Below are positions 55,873 to 63,327 of a stretch of 64,000 bases of DNA, one piece after another. Made by a program: the position numbers and the translations under genes. Numbering within the stretch: position 1 is the first letter of the stretch; every line of letters starts with the position of its first letter. The stretch covers positions 800,501 to 864,500 of the forward strand of contig NZ_RWJF01000001.1 in NCBI RefSeq assembly GCF_003970925.1, written 5' to 3'. The DNA comes from Sphingomonas ginkgonis. GTDB lineage: Bacteria; Pseudomonadota; Alphaproteobacteria; Sphingomonadales; Sphingomonadaceae. The notes below the pieces were generated by a model. The model did no database searches. It saw only the letters and a program-made list of their open reading frames with translations, and was not told the DNA's origin.

Positions 55873-57462
55873 CTCCCGGTCAAAGATGGGCACCGGCTCG
55901 CGAGCGGGATCGCCTACTTTGACGAGGGTCCGCTCAAGCGCTGCCTTACTCCCCCTGATGACAATCTCCTCGGGTGTAACGGTGACCTGGTCCACAAACA
56001 GTCGCACGTAGGCGGAGCGGAACTGATGATCGCCCTCCCGGAGGGCCGTTTTCATCCGTTTGCCGAAAGTATCGATCATTTCCTTGGTGATGCGCACCTT
56101 CGCCTTGGCAAGCTGAGCTTCCAGCGCCTTCACGTCCGCTTCGAGCATGCTTTTGCGAGCCCGGTTGTGAGCCATGCGCTCAGCGAACTCTGGCTCATCA
56201 AGGCGAGAGACGTCGCGCTCGACCAAGATCATGAGGTTCGTGATCGCCTTGGACACGCTGGTCAGTTCAGTCCGCGCCAGCGCCAGATCCCTGCGTCTCC
56301 GCTTGTCAGCATCCGCAGAGCGATCCAGCAGATGGGAAAGAAGCACCGGAAGCCTTGAAGGGGCGAAGAGCCGTTCCTGCAGGGCGCCTATCACTGCGCC
56401 TTCAAGTTCATCCCGCTGGGTCGAGGGGAGATTGCAGGCGGCAGCTCCTTCGTTCACGCGCGCGCTGCAGCAATAGTAGTGATAGGCGCCGCTCTTGCCG
56501 GTGCGCACCGTCAACCCGGCGCCGCAGCCTGGCTGGCCACACTTGGCGATCGTGGCAGGCAGCAAGGTCGTGCCGTTCGTCACCCGAGGCGGCGTGACCC
56601 TAGGCGACCGCTTCGCGCGAAGGGCAGCGACTTCGAGGAACTCTTCTTCGCTGATGATCGACGGGCACGGCACCGTGATCCACTGGTCCTCGGGCAAGGG
56701 CTCCTTGAACTCGTTCTTCTTCCCGTCGAGGTAGTAGCCGACATAATGTGTGCGGTTGAGGATACCGGCCACGTTCGAGTTCTTGAAACGGGCGCCACGC
56801 AGCGTGTAGCCCCTCGAGTTGAGCCACTGGGCAATGCCCCTGGCTCCCAGAGGACCCTTCCCGTCACCGTAGCGAGCAAGGCGGAACATCTGGCGGACGA
56901 CCGCGGCCTCATCCTCCCGAATGGCGAGCTTCTTCTTCTCCTTGTCCTTCCGCCGCTCGACCGTGATCGACTGGTAGCCGAAGGGGATAGGGCCTCCGTT
57001 CCAGAAGCCCTGCGCAGCATTCTCATTCATGGTCCTGATCGTGTTGACCGACGACTGGTCAGACACGTGCTGATTGAAGGCGCCGACCATCGAGCGCATC
57101 AGGTTGCCATTAGGGCCTTTGCCGAATGTCTCGGTCACGGAGGCCAGACCCACGCCCACTGCCTGCAGCTGCTCGTATGAGTTCGACTGCAGGGAGAGTT
57201 TGCGGGCGAATCGGCTGAGAGCGAACACGACGATCACGTCGAATGGGCGCAGGGCGCTCTGCGCGAGGCTCATCATCTTGCGGAAGACTGGCCGGCCCTC
57301 GTCCTTGCCCGACATGCCGGGCTCCTGCAGGACGTCGACTAGCTCCCAACCCCGAGCCGCGCAGAACTCCTCAATCTTCGAGATCTGACTGGGAAGGCTG
57401 ATTCCGTGCTGTGCCTGGTCGTCAGTGCTGACCCGCACGTAGCCGCATGCCCGAAGCCTCAC
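55819..57462 (-). CDS. Large serine recombinase (integrase)
   Basis: 547 aa, GTG start at 57462. The resolvase catalytic domain has YVRVSTDDQ (Ser12), SGKDEGRPVFRKMM, FDVIVVFALSRFARK (catalytic Arg pair). The Recombinase domain follows (AAQGFWNGGPIPFGY, ARGIAQWLNSRGYTLRGARFKNSNVAGILNRTHYVGYY), then a zinc ribbon with paired Cys (CGQPGCGAG ... YYCCSARVNEGAAACN) and a coiled coil (about 390-450). The last ~18 residues are encoded by the antisense strand of tRNA-Leu, and the stop codon (55819-55821) falls on the anticodon region. It should insert and excise the element. Its start overlaps the upstream gene by 4 bases (GTGA). Confidence 0.95.
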   Translation of the reverse strand: MRLRACGYVRVSTDDQAQHGISLPSQISKIEEFCAARGWELVDVLQEPGMSGKDEGRPVFRKMMSLAQSALRPFDVIVVFALSRFARKLSLQSNSYEQLQAVGVGLASVTETFGKGPNGNLMRSMVGAFNQHVSDQSSVNTIRTMNENAAQGFWNGGPIPFGYQSITVERRKDKEKKKLAIREDEAAVVRQMFRLARYGDGKGPLGARGIAQWLNSRGYTLRGARFKNSNVAGILNRTHYVGYYLDGKKNEFKEPLPEDQWITVPCPSIISEEEFLEVAALRAKRSPRVTPPRVTNGTTLLPATIAKCGQPGCGAGLTVRTGKSGAYHYYCCSARVNEGAAACNLPSTQRDELEGAVIGALQERLFAPSRLPVLLSHLLDRSADADKRRRRDLALARTELTSVSKAITNLMILVERDVSRLDEPEFAERMAHNRARKSMLEADVKALEAQLAKAKVRITKEMIDTFGKRMKTALREGDHQFRSAYVRLFVDQVTVTPEEIVIRGSKAALERTLVKVGDPAREPVPIFDREWCPGEDSNLHALASAST

Positions 57463-57839
57463 CGCTTCTTTCCTCCGACCAGAACATCATGCTTCGGCTG
57501 AGAACGATCCGAGATGGCCACGAGGGTTAAGCCAGCCCCTAGGAGCATGGCTTCCATCCGTTCGAGCGCGGGTCCAGCCTGCGTGACATGCGACCACCAA
57601 GGAACGACCAAGAGATCGTACGGGCGCTCGGGCCGGCAGGCGGCGGTGACCAGCTCCGCCAGCCGACCATAGTGCTGCTGCCCATCGTACGCCGTCTCGA
57701 CGACCGTGATCACATGCGCAAAGCCGCGTTGGCGGCAATAGGCTTGGATGCTGGCGATCTGTTCGGGCACGATGGACCGGGCGAACTGCAGTTCCAGCGG
57801 CGGATGCACGTAGCCTGCGACCTTGAGGGGAGCCTTCAC
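57459..57839 (-). CDS. Stand-alone resolvase-like domain, catalytic residues lost
   Basis: 126 aa, GTG start with AAGGGGG about six bases upstream, directly abutting the preceding stop (TGA GTG). It follows the resolvase fold: KVAGYVHPPLE in place of YxRVSTxxQ, EQIASIQAYCRQRGFAHVITVVETAYDG, PYDLLVVPWWSHVTQAGPALERMEAMLLGAGLTLVAISD. The catalytic Ser is Pro14, the nearby Arg is His12, and the S-R-x-x-R motif reads S83-H-V-T-Q87. It therefore cannot cut DNA by the known mechanism, and may act as a partner subunit or directionality factor for the other recombinases. The fold assignment is by eye. Confidence 0.8.
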   Translation of the reverse strand: MKAPLKVAGYVHPPLELQFARSIVPEQIASIQAYCRQRGFAHVITVVETAYDGQQHYGRLAELVTAACRPERPYDLLVVPWWSHVTQAGPALERMEAMLLGAGLTLVAISDRSQPKHDVLVGGKKR

Positions 57840-58217
57840 TCAAGCCCCCTTACCAAGGAGGTTGGCGGCGCTGGTGTCGACCGCGATCAGCAGCACGCCG
57901 CCAGCGCTCAGCCGGTCAGCGTAGGTTGCGAATTCGCCAGGGCGGCGCGCGACGCGGGAAGTCGAAGCGACCACGATGGCATCGAAGGGGCGATCCGCGG
58001 AGCAGGCGCGATCAACCAACTCCTCGAAGTCACGCTGGTCGTCACCCGCCCCGACTGCGATCTTTGCGCCCTCGATGGCGGAGGACACGATCGTCATCTT
58101 GTTTGCGGCACAGTATCCGCGAATACGGGCCAGCTGCCGCAGTTCTTCGGTGAGGCGATGCGGCGCGTCGGTGCTGGAACGGGCGTAGGCGGCAACGCGA
58201 AGTCCATGGTACTTCAT
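57840..58217 (-). CDS. Stand-alone serine-recombinase catalytic domain
   Basis: 125 aa with AAAGGA seven bases before the ATG. It covers only the resolvase catalytic domain: VAAYARSSTDAP (Arg13, probable catalytic Ser15), ELRQLARIRGYCAANKMTIV, DFEELVDRACSADRPFDAIVVASTSRVARRPGEFATYADRLSAGGVLLIAVDT, with Arg88 and Arg91 of the S-R-x-x-R motif. There is no DNA-binding HTH or Recombinase domain behind it. It heads the tight trio with the inactive paralogue and the full-length integrase. The tail ends in SAANLLGKGA. Confidence 0.85.
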   Translation of the reverse strand: MKYHGLRVAAYARSSTDAPHRLTEELRQLARIRGYCAANKMTIVSSAIEGAKIAVGAGDDQRDFEELVDRACSADRPFDAIVVASTSRVARRPGEFATYADRLSAGGVLLIAVDTSAANLLGKGA

Positions 58218-58219
58218 CT

Positions 58220-58423
58220 TTAATCCTTTCTTTCTTGTGAGATGTCGCTCGCGCCGCCTGCGGACCCAAGAAGGTCAGAGACGACATCACCCAGCCACGC
58301 TAGGAGCAGGTCGACTTCTTCGGGCGACACGGGGAGCTCCCTGGGCAGGTCGCAGCGGATGCGCCTGGAACCGGCGTTTCGGCTTCCTGCTCTCTGAACA
58401 TGGATGGGCGAATGAAACGACAT
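58220..58423 (-). CDS. Small protein of the element, function unknown
   Basis: 67 aa, ATG at 58423 with GGAACGGG upstream. Its stop is two bases before the first recombinase-domain gene, which fits one operon. The C-terminal half (ELPVSPEEVDLLLAWLGDVVSDLLG) is a likely amphipathic helix pair; the N-terminal 25 residues are basic. No known family. It could be a small DNA-binding or directionality protein, but that is a guess. Confidence 0.45.
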   Translation of the reverse strand: MSFHSPIHVQRAGSRNAGSRRIRCDLPRELPVSPEEVDLLLAWLGDVVSDLLGSAGGASDISQERKD

Positions 58424-58505
58424 GCCCGTTCCATGTCATGCTGGCGCCAGGTCCTTTGCGACCAGGTTGCTTGCTACTTTCGAGGTTAGGCTGTCGCCGC
58501 TCTGG

Positions 58506-58922
58506 CTAGGGTTCGCGCCTTTCTCGGTCGGCTTTCTTGCTGCGCCACGCCGCCTCGGCCGCCGCTGCCCGGAAGCCCCGTAGGATGAAGGCGTTCAAGA
58601 GGTCGATGTCTCGCACGGCTAGAACGTCGAACAGCGTGGGCGGGGATGGCTGCTGCGCCAGCCAGGCATCGAGCTTGGCGAAGATCTCGTCATCAGCCTT
58701 GTTGCGCTCGGTGAGAAGGTAACGGCTGTTGAGCGTTTCGATGATCTCCCCGTCGATCATGGCCTCGGTCGGGCTGACGACGAGCGACGTGGTGATGTAG
58801 GCGCCCTCTCTGAAGCGCTGCTTGCGATCACCGGACACCTTGCCGGCGAGAAAATGCCGGCCATCCGACAACTCGCAGATGATCCAGTTGCTGAGCGTCG
58901 CATCGTGAGAACCTGAGTCCAT
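58506..58922 (-). CDS. Hypothetical protein of the element
   Basis: 138 aa from the ATG at 58922, which has GGAGGAAA upstream. The first part (LSNWIICELSDGRHFLAGKVSGDRKQRFREGAYITTSLVVSPTEAMIDGEIIETLNSRYLLTERNKADDEIFAKLDAWLAQQ) looks like a small beta barrel that might bind nucleic acid; the C-terminus is a charged helix. I do not recognise a family. It lies between the exonuclease and the recombinase trio on the same strand. Confidence 0.7.
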   Translation of the reverse strand: MDSGSHDATLSNWIICELSDGRHFLAGKVSGDRKQRFREGAYITTSLVVSPTEAMIDGEIIETLNSRYLLTERNKADDEIFAKLDAWLAQQPSPPTLFDVLAVRDIDLLNAFILRGFRAAAAEAAWRSKKADRERREP

Positions 58923-59019
58923 TATTTTTCCTCCGGGCATCATTGCCGAAAGGTCAGTTCCTCCAAGTGGGTCTCACCCCGTGAGGGCGGAGGCACCGCG
59001 CCGATGCCGCCCCCGTTCG

Positions 59020-59745
59020 TCAGAAGTCGAAGTCGTCCAGGCCTCGAGTAGGGTAGCTCTGACGAGGCGGCTCCGGGACGGTGGCGAATGCTGCAACGCT
59101 TGGGTATTCGCTGGCGCGCTCGACTGCCCATGAGGCGAACTCACGCCAAGCTGTCCGGGCCGCGCCCGGCTCATGGACCTTGTTCCAGAAGAGGCTGGCG
59201 AGCCAGCAGCCCACCACGTCGGTCTCGCAATAGCGCTCAAGAGCGGCCCAGTCCTCTCGAGTCACGAGTGCGGATACGGTGCTTGCAGGCTCTTGCTTCA
59301 CCGGAATGCCGAAGGGCGCACAGATCTGGGCGAGGCTCGTCGGAGCCGCAGCTCGCTTCAGCTGGTCGAACAGGTCGAGGTGTTTCCCGACCATCGAGCG
59401 GTTGTGCATGTCCATTAGCCTGGGGACATGAAGCTCGTGGAGAGCGGCCCGAGCCAGCAACACGGGCAGGTCGAATTGGTAGCCGTTGAACGTCAGGAGG
59501 ACATCGGCATCGTCGACTGCTGTCTCGAGGGACATGATGATCCCGCGCTCAGACACTAAACCTCGCGAGAAGCTCTCGAGAGCGTAGAAGCGCTGTCCGT
59601 CTGCCTTGCTGAGGACGGCCAGAGCGCTGGCGCAGACGACCTGGTGCAGCGGAAACGGAGCGAACTCATCTGATGGGACGTAGCCGCAGCGAGCAGCAGC
59701 CTCCTCGTCGAGGGCGGTTTCGATATCGATGGTAACGGTCTTCAC
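59020..59745 (-). CDS. DEDDy-type 3'-5' exonuclease
   Basis: 241 aa, GTG start with AAGGAA upstream. The DnaQ-like fold of the PolB-related exonuclease group is visible: TIDIET (Asp7, Glu9), ADVLLTFNGYQFDLPVLLARA (Asp92) and RYCETDVVGCW (Tyr172, Asp176), which completes the DEDDy set. FDQLKRAAAPTSLAQICAPFGIP fits the middle of the fold. Such enzymes are common on phages and plasmids, where they trim DNA or RNA during replication. On this element it may process DNA during transfer, replication or recombination. Confidence 0.85.
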   Translation of the reverse strand: MKTVTIDIETALDEEAAARCGYVPSDEFAPFPLHQVVCASALAVLSKADGQRFYALESFSRGLVSERGIIMSLETAVDDADVLLTFNGYQFDLPVLLARAALHELHVPRLMDMHNRSMVGKHLDLFDQLKRAAAPTSLAQICAPFGIPVKQEPASTVSALVTREDWAALERYCETDVVGCWLASLFWNKVHEPGAARTAWREFASWAVERASEYPSVAAFATVPEPPRQSYPTRGLDDFDF

Positions 59746-59829
59746 TTGGTATTCCTTGGAATTAGGCGCGTGTGCGGTGTCTCCACCGCCGGAGGACGAC
59801 GGTGGATGGTCACGGTTGGTTGGGACGGG

Positions 59830-60375
59830 TCAGGCGTTCCGGTCGGGCCAAGCAGCCCATTCGGCAGCAAGGGTGACCTTTGGCGAGCCCTTGAGCAGGG
59901 GCGTGAACCCGAGGAAGTTGCTGTCGTGGAGCTCACGGGCGAAGATCAGCATGTGGACGTGCGGCTTGCCTTCCGCATAGCCGCTGAGCCCGGGCTGATG
60001 TTGGACCAGAACCACAGGCAGCCGCCGCTCCACGCAGAGCTTGGCCCATGCGAACGAACGGGCAGCCTCGAACTGGGCGTGGAAGGTGCCACCCAGCCTG
60101 AACCTCACCGTAAATAGGATCATCAGGTCCCGCGTTTCGGGCAGACGCTGATCCTCGAAGCGTCGCAGGATCGCACTCAAATCCCGCAACATGTCTGTTG
60201 CGTGCGGCGGAATGAGTAGTTCCTCACGCTGGCACGTCGAGTTCCCATCATGGAGAGTGATGCGGCGACCGACTACCTCGTCGGTGCGGTTGAGCTTGCC
60301 GTTGAACTCGCCCGGGATGATGCCTCCGGCGACGTCTACTGAAACCTTGCTGCGGTCGGCCTTGTAGTCGGCCAT
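59830..60375 (-). CDS. Minimal HUH-type protein (MobA/MobL relaxase-like or replication initiator)
   Basis: 181 aa; GAGAAGG is well placed before the ATG. The C-terminal half resembles MobA/MobL relaxases: ARSFAWAKLCVERRLPVVLVQHQ followed by GKPHVHMLIFAREL, where His139-Val-His141 would be the HUH metal pair. The protein is much shorter than usual relaxases and I could not identify a catalytic Tyr with confidence; Tyr4 is a possibility. The first 100 residues contain no other recognised domain. It may nick an origin for mobilisation or rolling-circle replication of the element. Confidence 0.65.
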   Translation of the reverse strand: MADYKADRSKVSVDVAGGIIPGEFNGKLNRTDEVVGRRITLHDGNSTCQREELLIPPHATDMLRDLSAILRRFEDQRLPETRDLMILFTVRFRLGGTFHAQFEAARSFAWAKLCVERRLPVVLVQHQPGLSGYAEGKPHVHMLIFARELHDSNFLGFTPLLKGSPKVTLAAEWAAWPDRNA

Positions 60376-60378
60376 GGC

Positions 60379-60462
60379 TTAGGCCTTCTCGCCGGAGAGG
60401 TTGGCAGCAACGGGCTGATCATCGAATGCCTGCGAAAACTTAGAAATCTCTTTGATAGACAA
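60379..60462 (-). CDS. Possible 27-residue leader peptide before the HUH gene
   Basis: A TTG at 60462 with AAAGAGGA six bases upstream opens a frame ending in TAA three bases before the HUH gene start. The product begins LSIKEISKFSQAFDDQ and ends VAANLSGEKA. Its end resembles the SAANLLGKGA end of the recombinase-domain protein. An upstream TTG would make it 11 residues longer. Evidence is limited to spacing and ribosome site. Confidence 0.35.
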   Translation of the reverse strand: MSIKEISKFSQAFDDQPVAANLSGEKA

Positions 60463-60786
60463 GGGCGTATCCTCTTTGGATGGATCGCTCCTCAACCCGA
60501 ACTTCTTTTCATCCGCTCGGGCGGAGCAAACTCCTGCCCCTTCTTCATTGATCCTCTTCTTCCCTTGTCACCGGACGTCTGCACTTGGCCGTAAGGAGAC
60601 TGTCCACTTTTCGGCGACAAGGCGGCATTCTAGACAATCGTCCAGTCACGCGGGGATAACTGCTATTGATCCAAAGCCATGGCTCGGCTGTGCACCTCCC
60701 AGCGTTGTCCCCTTTGAGCTGTCGCAAGCTGCAATTGTAAGCTGACAACTCGCGTCAGAAAGACGCGAATGAGCTAGAGAGCGCCC
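60463..60786. other. Intergenic region at the right side of the element
   Basis: About 320 bases, more AT-rich than most of the window. It should hold the leftward promoter of the element operon and the rightward yeiH promoter, and perhaps the right attachment site. GGAGACTGTCCACTTTTCGG at 60595-60614 resembles the start of the repeat near 63737. Short frames on both strands have no ribosome site and no recognisable product. Confidence 0.4.
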
Positions 60787-61857
60787 ATGTTTGCCCGCTT
60801 CGCCCTCCCATTCGGTCCGAGATCGATCGTCCCCGGCCTCTTGCTATGTCTTGCCGTTACCGGGGCGGCATACGCCCTCCAAGCCGGCGAAATCGCGCTG
60901 CTTGGCAAGGCGTGGATCGAGGCATTGGTAATGGCGATTCTGGCGGGAGCGGTGGTTCGCTCGCTGTGGACGCCCGGCGAGCGGTGGCACGAAGGAATCC
61001 AGTTCAGCGTCAAGACCTTGCTGGAAATCGCCGTTGTGCTGCTCGGCGCTTCGGTCAGCGCGGCTACGATCCTGGCTGCCGGCTGGGCCCTTCTGTTCGG
61101 AATCGTCATAGTAGTGACGATTGCCATCGTCGCGAGCTTCGCCATCGGGCGGATGCTGGGATTGCCGACGCGGATGGCACTGCTGGTGGCGTGCGGCAAT
61201 TCGATCTGCGGCAACTCGGCCATCGCGGCGGTTGCGCCGGTGATCGGCGCTGACGGAGACGACGTCGCGGCGTCGATCGCTTTTACCGCAGTGCTGGGGG
61301 TCATCGTGGTGTTGGCGCTGCCGTTCATCGGCATGGCGCTCGGGCTGCGCAGTCATGGCTATGGAGCGTTCGCTGGCCTCACCGTCTATGCCGTGCCACA
61401 GGTGATTGCCGCCGCCGCGCCAATGGGCGCAGTAGCGGTGCAAATGGGAACGCTGGTCAAGCTGGTGCGGGTGCTAATGCTAGGACCGGTGTGCGTGATT
61501 CTGGCCCTCCTCGCGCCGCGCCTCGCGCCTCAGTCCGAGCCGGCCGACGCAGTAATTGCCGGCGAGGCTCCCACTAGAAAAATTCCACCGCTGAGCAAGC
61601 TGGCGCCGTGGTTCATCCTCGGTTTCCTGGCGATGGTTGCGCTCCGCTCGCTGGGGCTGATCCCTGTGGCCATCCTGGCGCCGCTCGCCACCCTGGCGAC
61701 CTTTCTTACGATCGTCTCAATGGCCGCGCTCGGCTTGGGTGTCGATGTCCGCACCGTCGCCAAGGCCGGAGGGCCGGTGACCGCGACGGTCGTCCTGTCG
61801 CTCGTGCTGCTCGGCGCAATCAGCTTTGCGTTGCTATTCGCGATCGGCCTCGCCTAG
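60787..61857 (+). CDS. YeiH-family putative sulfate exporter (membrane protein)
   Basis: 356 aa with about ten spans. The family's repeated helical core is visible: KTLLEIAVVLLGASVSAATILAAGW, LLVACGNSICGNSAIAAVAPVIGADGDDVAASIAFTAVLGVIVVLALPFIG, VYAVPQVIAAAAPMGAVAVQMGTLVKLVRVLMLGP and the C-terminal MAALGLGVDVRTVAKAGG. A substrate is not established for this family; sulfate and sulfur compounds have been proposed. It could be element cargo or resident. Its stop overlaps the convergent beta-propeller gene by 4 bases. Confidence 0.92.
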   Translation: MFARFALPFGPRSIVPGLLLCLAVTGAAYALQAGEIALLGKAWIEALVMAILAGAVVRSLWTPGERWHEGIQFSVKTLLEIAVVLLGASVSAATILAAGWALLFGIVIVVTIAIVASFAIGRMLGLPTRMALLVACGNSICGNSAIAAVAPVIGADGDDVAASIAFTAVLGVIVVLALPFIGMALGLRSHGYGAFAGLTVYAVPQVIAAAAPMGAVAVQMGTLVKLVRVLMLGPVCVILALLAPRLAPQSEPADAVIAGEAPTRKIPPLSKLAPWFILGFLAMVALRSLGLIPVAILAPLATLATFLTIVSMAALGLGVDVRTVAKAGGPVTATVVLSLVLLGAISFALLFAIGLA

Positions 61858-63275
61858 CGCTGCACCTGCACCGGAGCGCCCGGTGCATCGGGCGTCCCAT
61901 TAGCAACGACGAGGTAACGCCGATCGTCACTGGCCTCGTCGGTCACGACCTGACGGATCGGGCCAATCGCGTTGACGATGGCGCTGCCTGCCGGGTTTGT
62001 CGTGAACTTGGCCAGCGGCTGCAGCTTGCCTCGCCCGTCCGGCCGGTCCGCAAGGGCAAGGATGAAGTCGGTCTTGGGCGGCAGGCCCGCGACCGCCGCC
62101 TGCAGGATCTGGACTTGGCCCTGGTCGAACAGCGTGACCTGACTTCGCCCGGTCCCGGACAACTCCAGCTGGGTCTTTGCCAGCGCCTTGGCCAGCGGCA
62201 TCAAATTCGACCGTCCGTCACCGGCGGTGACCGCACCCGGCACATAAGCGACGCCTTGCGGCCCTTGGCCGATGGGCACGTTGGCGATAACCTTGTTTGC
62301 GGCGGTATCGATCACCGCCACCATGTCGGCATTTTCCAGACCGACGTACATCCGGCTTCCGTCGCCCGACGGCCAAAGACCATGGGGTAGCGCACCGACC
62401 GGAACTGACGCCACCTGGGCGAAATCGCTGGTCCGGAAAACCTTTACGACGTTCTCGGTGCCGACCGTGACATAGGCGAACTGCCCCTTCGCGGTGCGCG
62501 CGATGTTGACGTGATTGGTGATCGGGCCAGTATCGATCGTCTTGAGAATATTGAACGGCGGGCGAGCGTCGAACACCATGACCTTTCCGACGTCCTTCAA
62601 TGTTAGCCACACCTGCTTACCGTCCGGCGTGGCGGCAAGGTCGGGGCAGAAAGGGCTGGCCTGCTTGACCCGCCCGGCGACCTTTTTCGTCCGTGTGTCG
62701 ATCGCCACGGTTTCCGGCGAGAAGCTGGAGCAGACGAAGCCATAGCGCCCGTCTGGCGAAAAGATGGTCATACCTGGTCCGGTAGGGACCGTGATCCGCC
62801 CTGTTTCGCGGAACGTCTTGCCGTCGAGCACGGCGACGTAATCCTCGCCCCGGATGCTGACCCATACCTCGCGGCCATCGGGGCGAAAAAAGGCCTCGTG
62901 CGGGGAGCGTCCGACGTAGGCGGTATGCTTCACCGTGTTGGTCTCGGTGTCGATGAAGCTGACCGAATTCGACCCGATCGATACCACCGCCAGCGTCTTC
63001 CCGTCGGGCGAGAAGCCCATGCCGTGAACCAGCAGCTGGCCCTTATAGAGCGGACTGAGATTGCCCGGCGTCTGGTCGCCAAGCTTGATGACCCCAAGCA
63101 ATTGGTTGCTCGATGGGTCGATGACTGAAACCGTGTTCGAGAACTGATCAGACGTGTAGAACCGATCACGCGCGCTGACCGGTACGTCGTATTTGCCGTT
63201 CGGAACCTGCTGCGCCTTGGCGGGCGCGATTGCCAGCAGGCCGGCCGCAATTGCGGCCACTGAACGGTGGGTCAC
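61854..63275 (-). CDS. Secreted YncE-like YVTN beta-propeller protein
   Basis: 473 aa from a GTG at 63275 with AAGGAGAT seven bases upstream; a longer frame to 63350 has no such site. A signal peptide ends near AIAPAKAQQ. Six or seven beta-propeller repeats follow, e.g. QFSNTVSVIDPSSNQLLGVIKLG, GSNSVSFIDTETNTVKHTAYVG, GRYGFVCSSFSPETVAIDTRTKKVAG, ADMVAAVIDTAANKVIANVPIG-like unit. The C-terminal 110 residues form a separate domain. Periplasmic propellers of this type often accompany copper or methylamine oxidation systems. It follows the DUF305 gene on the same strand. Confidence 0.9.
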   Translation of the reverse strand: MTHRSVAAIAAGLLAIAPAKAQQVPNGKYDVPVSARDRFYTSDQFSNTVSVIDPSSNQLLGVIKLGDQTPGNLSPLYKGQLLVHGMGFSPDGKTLAVVSIGSNSVSFIDTETNTVKHTAYVGRSPHEAFFRPDGREVWVSIRGEDYVAVLDGKTFRETGRITVPTGPGMTIFSPDGRYGFVCSSFSPETVAIDTRTKKVAGRVKQASPFCPDLAATPDGKQVWLTLKDVGKVMVFDARPPFNILKTIDTGPITNHVNIARTAKGQFAYVTVGTENVVKVFRTSDFAQVASVPVGALPHGLWPSGDGSRMYVGLENADMVAVIDTAANKVIANVPIGQGPQGVAYVPGAVTAGDGRSNLMPLAKALAKTQLELSGTGRSQVTLFDQGQVQILQAAVAGLPPKTDFILALADRPDGRGKLQPLAKFTTNPAGSAIVNAIGPIRQVVTDEASDDRRYLVVANGTPDAPGAPVQVQR

Positions 63276-63327
63276 AGGCGTATCTCCTTGAAAACTTGCG
63301 AGCCTAACGCGGCCTCCCGCGATACGT

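Larger units (their letters stand above)
55819..60462 (-). mobile_element. Integrated element with a serine-recombinase trio, next to tRNA-Leu
   Basis: Seven or eight minus-strand genes run toward tRNA-Leu: small leader, HUH protein, exonuclease, two unknowns, two resolvase-domain proteins and a large serine recombinase. By eye the DNA is poorer in GC than the flanking housekeeping genes. The left end is within or just after the tRNA (55819-55872). The right end is not defined; it should lie between 60462 and the yeiH start at 60787, or beyond the yeiH-DUF305 genes. No convincing copy of the tRNA 3' end was found to the right, as expected for a serine integrase, which needs only a very short core. 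Size, HUH protein and lack of phage genes suggest a small mobilisable element. Confidence 0.75.

Noticed and set aside
60452-60745. 97-residue plus-strand frame between the element and yeiH
   Set aside because: No ribosome site, no hydrophobic or domain pattern; the region is better explained as promoter or attachment DNA.
60481-60786. Right attachment site as a copy of the tRNA-Leu 3' end
   Set aside because: Only short matches such as CTCCTG near 60531 were seen; these are too short to support a call by eye.
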